This document shows positions 50,833-58,911 of a stretch of 64,000 bases of DNA, one piece after another; the stretch's first letter is position 1; each line of letters starts with the position of its first letter. The position numbers and the translations under genes are program-made. A model generated the notes under the pieces. It was not told the origin of the DNA, searched no databases, and was given only the letters and a program-made list of their open reading frames with translations. Source of the DNA: Longimicrobiales bacterium (GTDB lineage: Bacteria > Gemmatimonadota > Gemmatimonadetes > Longimicrobiales > Gaopeijiaceae); assembly GCA_028278645.1 (NCBI GenBank), contig JANQDZ010000040.1:1-64000 (forward strand), given 5' to 3'.

Positions 50833-51858
50833 CTAAGCCTCCTGAGTCGCCAAGGGCGGCTTGGCCGGCCCCAGACTGGGGAACAGGTCAAGCACGTTTT
50901 CCACTTCGATTTGCCGAAGCTGAGACGGGCCGAAACCGTCGTGAGTCAGGAGAGCGTTGATGGTCTGGGATGTTTGAACCGGAGGGGTCCAACCCCCATC
51001 GGTTCCGAATACGAGGCGATCTGCTCCGACGAACTCTTCGAGTGCGGTCAGGTGAGCCACACCCGGCGCCGCTGTGTCGTAGTAGAGGTTCTTCAGGATC
51101 CCGAGCCCCTGTTTCAGACCGTTCTGGGGGCTGGGCGGAGAAACCAGATCGCAGCCCAGATCCCCTGAATGCCGGGGGCGTTCACGCCCGAGGCCAGCGG
51201 CAATCCGGTGCCCCAAGTACGGTATCGTCCCACCGCCGTGGGCCAGGATGTATCGGATGTTCGGGTACCGGGCTAGCCGTCCGCTGTAGAGCAGATCGAT
51301 GACGGCCCTGGTGGTATGAATGGGCCACTCCAGCAACGGGCTGAAGAGATCGTAGCGACGATCCTGGGTCGGATCATCATGAGGGTGGATGAAGACGATG
51401 GCCGAACGGCGATGGAGCTCCGCGAAAAGCTCTTCGTACTCCGGATCGCCGAGATAGCGCCCCTCGGTATCGCTCAGCAGGACCACCCCGTCGTGCTTCA
51501 GCTCATCCAGAGCGTACTCCATCTCGGCCAAGGCTCCCTCCACATCCGGCAGAGGCAAGAAAGCCAGAGATCCGAACCGCCCAGGAGAGTCTGCCATCAT
51601 CCGAGCCTGGAACTCGTTGCAGAGGCGACTCAACCGTCTGGCGAAGGCCGCGTCGCCGAACCACACCCCGGGCGATGAAAGAGAGGTGACGGCCGTCCGG
51701 ACTCCGGTCCTATCCAGATGCTTGAGAGCCTTCTGCGGTGTCCAATCCGGGAACGGAACGTAGGTCGATCCGGTGATCCCCAACTCTGCCAACGCCTCCA
51801 CGTAGGGCTCAGGAATGATGTGGTAGTGCAGGTCGATACGGTGGTTCTTCCGATTCAT
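50833..51858 (-). CDS. ACMSD-like amidohydrolase
   Basis: 341 residues from ATG 51858 (GGGGGAAG just upstream). DLHYHIIP (His11, His13), FIHPHDDP, LAHGGGTIPY and VFGTDGGW supply all expected metal ligands of the ACMSD/amidohydrolase-2 family, whose members decarboxylate or hydrolyse. First gene of the operon behind the sigma-54 promoter. Related to its downstream neighbour over the whole length (SSPGVWFGD shared). Confidence 0.87.
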   Translation of the reverse strand: MNRKNHRIDLHYHIIPEPYVEALAELGITGSTYVPFPDWTPQKALKHLDRTGVRTAVTSLSSPGVWFGDAAFARRLSRLCNEFQARMMADSPGRFGSLAFLPLPDVEGALAEMEYALDELKHDGVVLLSDTEGRYLGDPEYEELFAELHRRSAIVFIHPHDDPTQDRRYDLFSPLLEWPIHTTRAVIDLLYSGRLARYPNIRYILAHGGGTIPYLGHRIAAGLGRERPRHSGDLGCDLVSPPSPQNGLKQGLGILKNLYYDTAAPGVAHLTALEEFVGADRLVFGTDGGWTPPVQTSQTINALLTHDGFGPSQLRQIEVENVLDLFPSLGPAKPPLATQEA

Positions 51859-51887
51859 GGCTTCCCCCTTTTTGAACCGTCCTCTTA

Positions 51888-51903
51888 GCCAAGAGTATGC
51901 CAT
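51888..51903 (-). promoter_or_regulatory. Sigma-54 (-24/-12) promoter of the amidohydrolase operon
   Basis: Minus strand TGGCATACTCTTGGCT: TGGCA at -24 and T-GCT at -12 with the GG and GC dinucleotides at the canonical spacing (consensus TGGCAC-N5-TTGCW; two mismatches). It lies 30 nt before the first start codon, and a sigma-54 activator gene is divergent next door. Confidence 0.7.
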
Positions 51904-52042
51904 AATCCCAAACCGTTTAGTGACAACGAGTTAGGTGAAATCCCGTCCTGGTAGTTGTGATTATTGATAAAAGCTGTTGCGGTATTTAACAAAATGGAGC
52001 AGCTTTACGAATAACCACAAGAAGATGACTCAGGTGAAAACC

Positions 52043-53608
52043 ATGGTCGACGAGAACGAATTCTTCCGGGAAGCGACACTCCGCATCTGCGGGAACCTCC
52101 GCATCGAAGAGGGCCTCCACGCCTGCTATGAATACATCTCACGACACATCCCTGCCGACCGCCTCTACCTGGAGCGAAACGAACCGGATCTGGGGGCTAT
52201 GCGGCTCATGGTCAGGGCCGATGCAGGAGGGGGTGAGAGGATGGACATGCTCCTCCCCTATTCGGAAGAGGCCAGGGGGGCCATGGAGGAGATGGCTGAT
52301 GTGTGGAGGGCCGGCCACCTCCCTCCCGTCCTGGTCATCAACAACTCACAGGAAGAGCCCGTCACGCGCGGCATTCTCGCAGCCCTTGGTGAGCCGGTGT
52401 CGTCGGCCATGAGTCTTCCCCTGATCATCGAGGACCGAGTTGCAGGTGCACTCGCCGTGATCGCGGAAGGCGACGAACGATACAACCCAGACCATGCTCG
52501 GCTCTATGCCACGCTCAAGGAACCCTTCTTCGTAGCCATGGCCAACACCATGGAGCACGAGGAGGTCGTGCGCCTGAAGAACCGCTTGGCCGAGGAAAAC
52601 CGGTACTTGAACCGGGAGCTACTACGGGTCTCAGGGGACGAGATCGTGGGTGCCGATTTCGGGCTTCGGGATGTGATGAAACAGGTCCGGCATGTTGCTC
52701 CAACCGAGAGCCCGGTGCTGTTGACCGGGGAGACGGGTGTTGGGAAGGACGTAATCGCCAATGCCATCCACCTCGGCTCCCAGAGAAAGGATGGGCCGTT
52801 CATTCCCGTGAACTGCGGTGCGATTCCCGACTCCCTTATCGACAGCGAGCTCTTCGGCCACGAGAAAGGTGCGTTCACCGGGGCTTTGGCCCGGAAGCGC
52901 GGTCGGTTTGAGCGAGCCAACGGAGGGACCATCCTCCTGGACGAGATCGGCGAGATGCCTTTGGACGCTCAGGTTCGGTTGCTCCGGGTGTTACAGCACC
53001 GAGAGGTGGAACGGGTGGGAGGGACGGAACGCATCCCCGTCGATATCCGTGTGATCGCGGCTACCAACCAGGACCTGGCCGGCCTGGTCGAAAGTGGCCG
53101 CTTCAGGGAGGACCTCTGGTTTCGGTTGAACGTCTTCCCGATCCTGGTGCCACCGTTGAGGGAGCGTACCTCCGACATCCCGGCACTCGTCCAGCACTTC
53201 ATCGAAAGAAAGGCCGAGGAGTTGAAGGTGGGCGAGACGCCGCGATTGGTCCCGGGGTCTATTGAATCACTGATGGCCTATGGTTGGCCCGGAAACGTGC
53301 GTGAGTTGGAGAACGTGGTGGAGCGAGCCATGATCCTCCATCGCGGCGAGTCGCTTCGGTTCGACGGCCTTGGCGGCTCGTTCTCCAGACTGCCCCCACT
53401 CGGTGGGTCGGGAGCCGTTGAAAGCCAGGACCTTGATGACCTGGAATTGGACGCCGTCACCGCGAACCACATCCGAAGAGTACTCCGCATCACCGGAGGG
53501 AAAATCCACGGACCGGGGGGAGCCGGAGAGCTCCTGGGAGTGAACCCCAATACGCTCCGGTACCGGATGAAGAAGCTGGGGATCCCTTTCCGGAAGGACC
53601 GGGAATAG
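52043..53608 (+). CDS. Sigma-54-dependent transcriptional activator (GAF-AAA-Fis)
   Basis: 521 residues from ATG 52043 (AGGTGA 5 nt upstream; ATG 52025 is possible). N-terminal GAF-type sensor (about 1-175), then a helical linker, AAA+ domain with Walker A GETGVGKD (229-236), the sigma-54 contact GAFTGA (276-281), Walker B GGTILLDE (294-301) and R-finger region, and a C-terminal Fis-type HTH (about 475-515, LLGVNPNTLRYRMKKLGIP). Similar layout to FhlA/NorR-type activators. It is divergent from the amidohydrolase operon and probably activates it in response to a small ligand sensed by the GAF domain; this is inference from position. Confidence 0.9.
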   Translation: MVDENEFFREATLRICGNLRIEEGLHACYEYISRHIPADRLYLERNEPDLGAMRLMVRADAGGGERMDMLLPYSEEARGAMEEMADVWRAGHLPPVLVINNSQEEPVTRGILAALGEPVSSAMSLPLIIEDRVAGALAVIAEGDERYNPDHARLYATLKEPFFVAMANTMEHEEVVRLKNRLAEENRYLNRELLRVSGDEIVGADFGLRDVMKQVRHVAPTESPVLLTGETGVGKDVIANAIHLGSQRKDGPFIPVNCGAIPDSLIDSELFGHEKGAFTGALARKRGRFERANGGTILLDEIGEMPLDAQVRLLRVLQHREVERVGGTERIPVDIRVIAATNQDLAGLVESGRFREDLWFRLNVFPILVPPLRERTSDIPALVQHFIERKAEELKVGETPRLVPGSIESLMAYGWPGNVRELENVVERAMILHRGESLRFDGLGGSFSRLPPLGGSGAVESQDLDDLELDAVTANHIRRVLRITGGKIHGPGGAGELLGVNPNTLRYRMKKLGIPFRKDRE

Positions 53609-53656
53609 GGCCGACCCGCCCCGGACGCCACAACCCCGGCTGCTTGGTCTCTCCAC

Positions 53657-54847
53657 CTAGGTATGGACCCGGAGATCGGTTCCTTGGGCCTCCGCCTGCA
53701 CTTCCCGAACCGAGAGAACAATTTTGTAGAGAATGGTGAGTACCAAAGCACCGAAGGAGTAGAGGCCGACACCGATGAATATCTCGGTGAGGGAGGGGAA
53801 ATACCCCGGAACGCGCCCAAGTGGGGTGGGCACAAATCCGCCCGTCAGCATGCCGGCACCTTTGTCCAGCCAAATGGCCACAAACACCATCCCGCAGATC
53901 AACGGGAGGATCCGGAAGTCGTTCCTGATGCTCGGCTTTAATAAGAGGATGGCTGCCACGACGGAAAGTACGATAGAAAGCCACATGAAGGGGAAGATGG
54001 CACTGCCCTGTCCATCAAGACCGAAGAAGAGGTATTCGAGATGGACTGTATGATGCTCCATTCCGCTGTAGGCCACGGTGAAGATCTCGGCGCCGAAGAG
54101 GAATAGGTTTACGACCAAGGCATAGGTGACGATCTGCGCCAGTTTCCGGATGGCTTCATCCCCAGGATCGAACCGGCTCACCCGTCGGACCACGAAGCTC
54201 AAGAGGATGAGAAGTGCCGGCCCTGACGCAAACGCGGAGGCCAAGAACCGGGGGGCGAGGACCGCCGTGAACCAGAACGGGCGCGCCGGGAGTCCGGCGT
54301 AGAGGAAGGCTGTAACGGTGTGGATGCTCACGGCCCATGGGATGGAGAGGATCACCAAACCCCGTAGCCACCCTGGCGGCGAGGTGGAAGTGCGTTCCGC
54401 CTCCAAGGTTTTCCAGCCGATAACAAGGTTCAGGAGGAGATAGCCGGAGAGGGCTATCGTGTCCCAGAAGAGCATCGAGTTGAGGCGAGGGTGTAGGAAT
54501 AGGTTGATCACCCGGCTTGGTTGACCCAGGTCCACCAAAACGAAGAGGGGACAGAGGAGTACGGCGGGAACCGCCAGGAATTCTCCCAGAATGGTGATCC
54601 GTCCGAAGACCTTGAAGTCATGGAGATAGTAGGGGAGGACCACCATGACCGCAGAGGCCGCCACCCCTACCAGGAATGTGAGCTGAGCGATATAGAAACC
54701 CCACGGGACGTCCTGACTCATGGCGGTGATGGTGAGCCCCTGCCTGAGTTGGAGCGTGAACAGGAAGACCGCCATGGAGCTCAGGGCGAAAAGGAACAGG
54801 AGCCAGAGATGATAGCGGGTGCTTCCCTGGAAGGCTTTTTCGATCAT
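53657..54847 (-). CDS. NrfD/DsrP-like quinone-interacting membrane protein
   Basis: 396 residues with about ten TM helices. MSQDVPWGFYIAQLTFLVGV, VVLPYYLHDFKVFGRITILG, and CPLFVLVDLGQPSRVINLFL match the DsrP/HmeB branch of the NrfD family, integral subunits that exchange electrons with the quinone pool. Usually such a subunit is encoded with an iron-sulfur protein and a cytochrome; none is present here. Its ATG overlaps the TetR stop, so TetR controls it. Convergent with the sigma-54 activator, with 48 bp between stops. Confidence 0.85.
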   Translation of the reverse strand: MIEKAFQGSTRYHLWLLFLFALSSMAVFLFTLQLRQGLTITAMSQDVPWGFYIAQLTFLVGVAASAVMVVLPYYLHDFKVFGRITILGEFLAVPAVLLCPLFVLVDLGQPSRVINLFLHPRLNSMLFWDTIALSGYLLLNLVIGWKTLEAERTSTSPPGWLRGLVILSIPWAVSIHTVTAFLYAGLPARPFWFTAVLAPRFLASAFASGPALLILLSFVVRRVSRFDPGDEAIRKLAQIVTYALVVNLFLFGAEIFTVAYSGMEHHTVHLEYLFFGLDGQGSAIFPFMWLSIVLSVVAAILLLKPSIRNDFRILPLICGMVFVAIWLDKGAGMLTGGFVPTPLGRVPGYFPSLTEIFIGVGLYSFGALVLTILYKIVLSVREVQAEAQGTDLRVHT

Positions 54848-55548
54848 CTCTCTGCCCCCCCTTCACCTCCGATCCCCGTGAAAAGGAGATCAAGGAAGTC
54901 ACGGGCCTCGTCCATCAGGGGTTCCAGAGCCCCTTCCGAGAGGGCGGGACCCCCCTCTCGGCCCGGCTCCGATGGGCCGTCCGTCTTTAGTCCTCCTAGC
55001 CAGTTCAGGCTCGAGGTGAGGTAGAAAGAGAAGATGGCTTTTGTGGTTAGTGCGGGATCGGCATCGCTTCTGATCTCCCCACGTTCCTTCGCATCTTCCA
55101 ACAGCCCCGTGATGCGCCGGCTCACGTCGGCGTCAAGGGCCCTCAGGCGGTCCAATTCCGGGCGCTGGCTGAGCACCATCTGTCGGAGGAGGACCCTGGA
55201 GAGAGAAGGTCGCCGGGTCCAACCCAGATAAGCCTCTCGAACAAGGTGAAGAAGCTGGCCCCGGATTGGCGCACCTTCCGGAAGAGAACTCCAGGAGCGT
55301 CGATCGTTCTCGGCCAGGTCGTCGATTAGGCATTCCACGAGGAGGCTCTCTTTGTCATTGAAGTGGAGGTGGACCGTGCCCACGCCCACTCCTGCCTTCG
55401 ATGCGATGGCCCTGATGGTAGTAGCCTCGAACCCCTGTGATTCAAACAAAGAATAGGCTGCGGTCTGAATCGCGTCCCGAGTCTCTCGCTTCTGGTGGTC
55501 CCGTCTGGTCCCGCTCCGGGTTCCGTCACCTCTCCTGGAATCCGCCAT
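54844..55548 (-). CDS. TetR-family transcriptional regulator
   Basis: 234 residues from ATG 55548 (GGGG about 7 nt upstream); ATG 55575 lies inside the operator and is unlikely. The HTH is TRDAIQTAAYSLFESQGFEA then TTIRAIASKAGVGVGTVHLH and FNDKESLL, the classic TetR pattern. The ligand-binding domain ends in an acidic Gly-rich tail (GGEGGAER). First gene of the TetR-NrfD operon. Confidence 0.9.
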   Translation of the reverse strand: MADSRRGDGTRSGTRRDHQKRETRDAIQTAAYSLFESQGFEATTIRAIASKAGVGVGTVHLHFNDKESLLVECLIDDLAENDRRSWSSLPEGAPIRGQLLHLVREAYLGWTRRPSLSRVLLRQMVLSQRPELDRLRALDADVSRRITGLLEDAKERGEIRSDADPALTTKAIFSFYLTSSLNWLGGLKTDGPSEPGREGGPALSEGALEPLMDEARDFLDLLFTGIGGEGGAER

Positions 55549-55568
55549 ACCAGTACCCCGTGGAACAA

Positions 55569-55597
55569 TGAACATGTTCAGTTAATGAACATGTTCA
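55569..55597. promoter_or_regulatory. Tandem TetR operators
   Basis: Two identical 12-bp palindromes TGAACATGTTCA (55569-55580 and 55586-55597) with centres 17 bp apart, directly upstream of the TetR start. The direct repetition of a perfect palindrome at this spacing suits two TetR dimers. Confidence 0.75.
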
Positions 55598-55677
55598 TTA
55601 TACTTGATTGTGCCGTAGGTGGAAAGTGGTCTGGACGTCAACGACGGCAGACCGCTCGTATCGACAAATCTTTAGTA

Positions 55678-55714
55678 TTGCATCACATATTATGTTGTAC
55701 ATATTATGTGATGC
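55678..55714 (+). promoter_or_regulatory. 35-bp palindromic operator and promoter of module 11
   Basis: Outer arms GCATCACATA and TATGTGATGC enclose inner ATGT/ACAT half-sites; 15 of 17 pairs across the centre (55680-55714) are complementary. TTGCAT (55678-55683) and TATTAT (55702-55707), 18 nt apart, form a promoter inside the palindrome. ATGT/ACAT is the typical PadR half-site. Confidence 0.75.
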
Positions 55715-55742
55715 CTATGCCTTCAACGGGAACACGAAAGAA

Positions 55743-56093
55743 ATGACGCTTGAGCGTGAATGGATGCGGGGAGCGGCGCCCTTGGCCGTTCTCACCCTTT
55801 TGGACCGCCGGGAGATGTACGGCTACGAACTGGTAGAGGCCCTGGATCGAGCTTCAAAAGGGATCTTGGCCATGGGTCAATCTACCGTCTATCCCCTCCT
55901 CTATAACCTCGAGGGTCGGGGCCACGTCACGACCTCTTGGCGCACCTCGGAGAGCGGCAGGCGACGGAAGTACTACCGCATCACCCCCGAGGGAGTCCGG
56001 TGGCTGGAGGGCCAGCGTTCCCAGTGGACCAAGCTGGTGACGGCCATGGGGTGCCTCGGCCTGGTGAAGCATCCAGCGGCGCCGGACGGATGA
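55743..56093 (+). CDS. PadR-family transcriptional regulator, module 11 (class E)
   Basis: 116 residues from ATG 55743. Core: LAVLTLLDRREMYGYELVEA, then GILAMGQSTVYPLLYNLEGR and the wing ESGRRRKYYRITPEGVRWLE. The MGQSTVYPLLYNLE line places it in the widespread PadR group with MGQGTLYPLLYNLE, different from the others here. Its stop overlaps the permease start (ATGA). Confidence 0.92.
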   Translation: MTLEREWMRGAAPLAVLTLLDRREMYGYELVEALDRASKGILAMGQSTVYPLLYNLEGRGHVTTSWRTSESGRRRKYYRITPEGVRWLEGQRSQWTKLVTAMGCLGLVKHPAAPDG

Positions 56094-58837
56094 GGAACGC
56101 TAAGGGGCGGGGGCCCGGCCTTGGAAAAGGACCACAGCTCCCGGCGGAGATCGAATCGGTGATCCACCGCGTCCTGGCGGCGGCAGGTTTGGATTTCCTG
56201 GACGGGCAGGCTGAGGTGGAGGAAGAACTCAGAGCCCACTTCGAGGACGGCCTAGCCGGTGGGAAATCCGCCGAGGAGCTCTTGAATCGCTTCGGGAACC
56301 CGGAGGAGGTAGGACGCAGGATCGCGAGGACGCGGCCCGGTGCCGCAGCTCGGAACCGCGGAGTGCATCGGAGGTGGTGGATGTCGGCTAACGAATGGTG
56401 GACCGAACTGACCAAAGCAGCGAGTAGGCTACGACGAGCCCCGGGTTTCTCGCTGGTGGTGATTCTGACGCTGGGACTGGGGGTGGGTGCAAACACGGCC
56501 ATCTTCACCGTTCTGAATGCCGTGATCCTTGAAGAGCTGCCCTACGCCGAGCCCCACCGATTGGTAAGGGTTTACGAGACCAACGAAGAACAGCCGGGTT
56601 GGAAGGGGTTTCTACGGGCCCCGATGTTCCGGGAATTCCGGGAATGGGAAGAGGTGTTCGAATCGATGGCCGCCATCTATACCTACCGAGAAGTCGGCGC
56701 GGACCTCACAGATGGCGAGGTGCCGGTCAGGGTGACGGTGCTGCGTGTTACCGCAGGATACTTCGAGGCTCTCGGGGTGACGCCCCATCCGGGCCGCGCC
56801 TTCTTGGAAGAGGAGAGCTTCGGGCCCGGGGAGGCCGGGAGTACCCGGGGCGTCATCACACCGGTCGCCATCATCAGCGAACGCCTGTGGCGGGACCACT
56901 ACGGTGGCGGCCAGGACATCGTCGGGCGAGTAATTCAGCTTGATGGAGCCTCGTTCGAGGTCGTGGGGGTCCTGCCGCCGGGCTTCACGAACCCTTTCGG
57001 ACCCCAGGGCGATATCTGGATACCGCAAGACGCCCGGCTGGGTGGATCGAACAGTTGGAGGAATTCCTACCTTTCGGCCGTGGCTCGCCTTCGGGACGGC
57101 GTCACGCTGGAGGCCGCCAGGCAGCGGGTGCGAACACTGGCTACCGCCCTCACCGAAGAGCAACCTGAAGCAGACGGGAACTTCCCCTATCTCCTCGCCT
57201 TGCAGAACGACGTGGTAGGTGAAACACGAGCCCGGATGCTTTGGATCCTGGCCGCAGCCGCAGCACTGGTGCTCATCACAGCCTGCGTGAACGTCGCGAA
57301 CCTCCTCATCGCCAGGGGACTCGGTCAGGATCGGCAGCTTGCCCTTCGCTCTGCCCTCGGCTCGGGTCGACTGCGTCTAATCGCCGGAATCCTTACCGAG
57401 AATGGGATTCTTGCGGTCCTGGGCGGAGGGCTGGGAATCGGGATGGGCTGGCTGGTTCTAAACGGTCTGGTAACCGCTGTTCCCAACGCGCTGCCGTCAG
57501 GGGTGGAGTTGGAGATGGGAGGACGGGTATTCGCCTTTGCTTTGGGGCTCACCGCCGCGGCCCTGCTGATATTCGGGCTCACCCCAGCGGTGCGTATGTC
57601 CCGAACCTCACCCGCCGAGGTCCTTCGCTCCGGCGACCGGGCCAGCACGACTGGCCGGGCCGCCAAACGCCTCCGGGAGGGGTTGGTCGTGGCACAGGTG
57701 GCCGCAGCCCTCGTTCTCGTAGCCAGTGCGACCCTCTTGGCTCGTTCTTTCGGCGTCCTTACAAACGTACCCCTTGGGGTGGATCCGGAGGGCGTCCTCA
57801 CTTTCGAGGTGCACCTACCGACGGCCAGGTATCCGGACGGACCGACGCGGCACGCGTTCCATGAGGCTTTTCACGAGCGCCTTCGGGACCTGCCAGGCGT
57901 TGAGGTGGTGGGCGCCGTCTCGTGGCTTCCGGTGAACGGCCGGTACCATGAGTGGGGGTTCGGCTGGAATTCCGCCGAGGCACGGGCCGACCCGGAGGCC
58001 TGGAGCCAGAGTGAAGTCCGTATCATCGCCGGAGACTACTTCGGCGCCATGGGCATCGACCTCCTGCGTGGCCGGAGGCCGTCAGAGGTGGACTTCGGAG
58101 CGGAGCCTGTACTGTGGGTAAACGAACGGATCCAGGAGCAGGTTTTCGGAGAGACTGAGGCTCTTGGGAAGCAGGTTTGGATGAACGGGGCGGTGCGCCG
58201 CGTGGTGGGAGTGGTAGAAGAGATCCCGTGGAACGCCGGTGGTGACCACCTCCCTCGGCTCTATCTTCCCCACGCCCAGTACAACGACGACCGCAATTGG
58301 GCCCTCATCCAGACGATTCGGAGCCGGAGGGATCTCAATAGCCTCCAGGCGGACATCCGGCGTGAGCTTGCCGGGATGGACCCCCAACTCATCTTGTACA
58401 GACCCGCCAGCTATTCATCGGTCCTGAGTACACTGCGAGCGCAGGACCGGTTTGCCACGCTGCTTATGGGCGGTTTTGCAGGCCTGGCGATGCTCCTTTC
58501 TCTCCTGGGCACCTACGGTGTCCTTGCCGGAACGGTTGCGAACCGGACCAGGGAGATCGGTATAAGGATGGCTCTCGGCGCCGATGCCCGCAGCGTTCGA
58601 GGAATGGTGTTGCGCTACGCCGCGGCCATCACCTTAGGGGGGGTCCTCCTCGGCCTTGCCGGTGTATGGCTGGCGGGGCGGTGGGTCGAAGCGCTCCTGT
58701 TCGGAGTAGAAGCAGGCGACCCGCTAGCCCTGGTGACGGCGGTGTCAGTGTTTGTGCTGGTGGGGCTCATCTCCGGGTGGATCCCTGCTCGAAGGGCCAC
58801 CCGTGTGGACACCGTGGAGGCACTGGCGGCGGAATAG
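56090..58837 (+). CDS. ADOP permease, module 11 (N-terminal EVEEELRAHFED domain)
   Basis: 915 residues from ATG 56090. The N-terminal domain is LDFLDGQAEVEEELRAHFED then ELLNRFGNPEEVGRRIARTR (about 30-80), as in HAAS-type domains, linked to TM1 near 120-150 (LTLGLGVGANTAIFTVLNAV). The first coupling segment is NVANLLIARGLGQDRQLALR then SALGSGRLR near 400; the second is ANRTREIGIRMALGADARSV near 816. It ends TRVDTVEALAAE and runs into a strong hairpin. Confidence 0.92.
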   Translation: MRNAKGRGPGLGKGPQLPAEIESVIHRVLAAAGLDFLDGQAEVEEELRAHFEDGLAGGKSAEELLNRFGNPEEVGRRIARTRPGAAARNRGVHRRWWMSANEWWTELTKAASRLRRAPGFSLVVILTLGLGVGANTAIFTVLNAVILEELPYAEPHRLVRVYETNEEQPGWKGFLRAPMFREFREWEEVFESMAAIYTYREVGADLTDGEVPVRVTVLRVTAGYFEALGVTPHPGRAFLEEESFGPGEAGSTRGVITPVAIISERLWRDHYGGGQDIVGRVIQLDGASFEVVGVLPPGFTNPFGPQGDIWIPQDARLGGSNSWRNSYLSAVARLRDGVTLEAARQRVRTLATALTEEQPEADGNFPYLLALQNDVVGETRARMLWILAAAAALVLITACVNVANLLIARGLGQDRQLALRSALGSGRLRLIAGILTENGILAVLGGGLGIGMGWLVLNGLVTAVPNALPSGVELEMGGRVFAFALGLTAAALLIFGLTPAVRMSRTSPAEVLRSGDRASTTGRAAKRLREGLVVAQVAAALVLVASATLLARSFGVLTNVPLGVDPEGVLTFEVHLPTARYPDGPTRHAFHEAFHERLRDLPGVEVVGAVSWLPVNGRYHEWGFGWNSAEARADPEAWSQSEVRIIAGDYFGAMGIDLLRGRRPSEVDFGAEPVLWVNERIQEQVFGETEALGKQVWMNGAVRRVVGVVEEIPWNAGGDHLPRLYLPHAQYNDDRNWALIQTIRSRRDLNSLQADIRRELAGMDPQLILYRPASYSSVLSTLRAQDRFATLLMGGFAGLAMLLSLLGTYGVLAGTVANRTREIGIRMALGADARSVRGMVLRYAAAITLGGVLLGLAGVWLAGRWVEALLFGVEAGDPLALVTAVSVFVLVGLISGWIPARRATRVDTVEALAAE

Positions 58838-58846
58838 GGCACCTGG

Positions 58847-58897
58847 AAGGGTGTTGGGAAACGGGGGGCCGCACCCCCCGTTTCCCAACACCCTTTT
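58847..58897. terminator. Bidirectional terminator between modules 11 and 12
   Basis: A perfect 22-bp stem (58847-58868 with 58874-58895; arms begin AAGGGTGTTGGGAAACGGGG) and a 5-nt loop CCGCA, followed by T residues in the + direction. It lies between convergent permease stops. The AAGGG/CCCTT ends give A- and T-runs on both strands, so it should work in both directions. Confidence 0.85.
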
Positions 58898-58911
58898 AGC
58901 TCTCCGCCACT

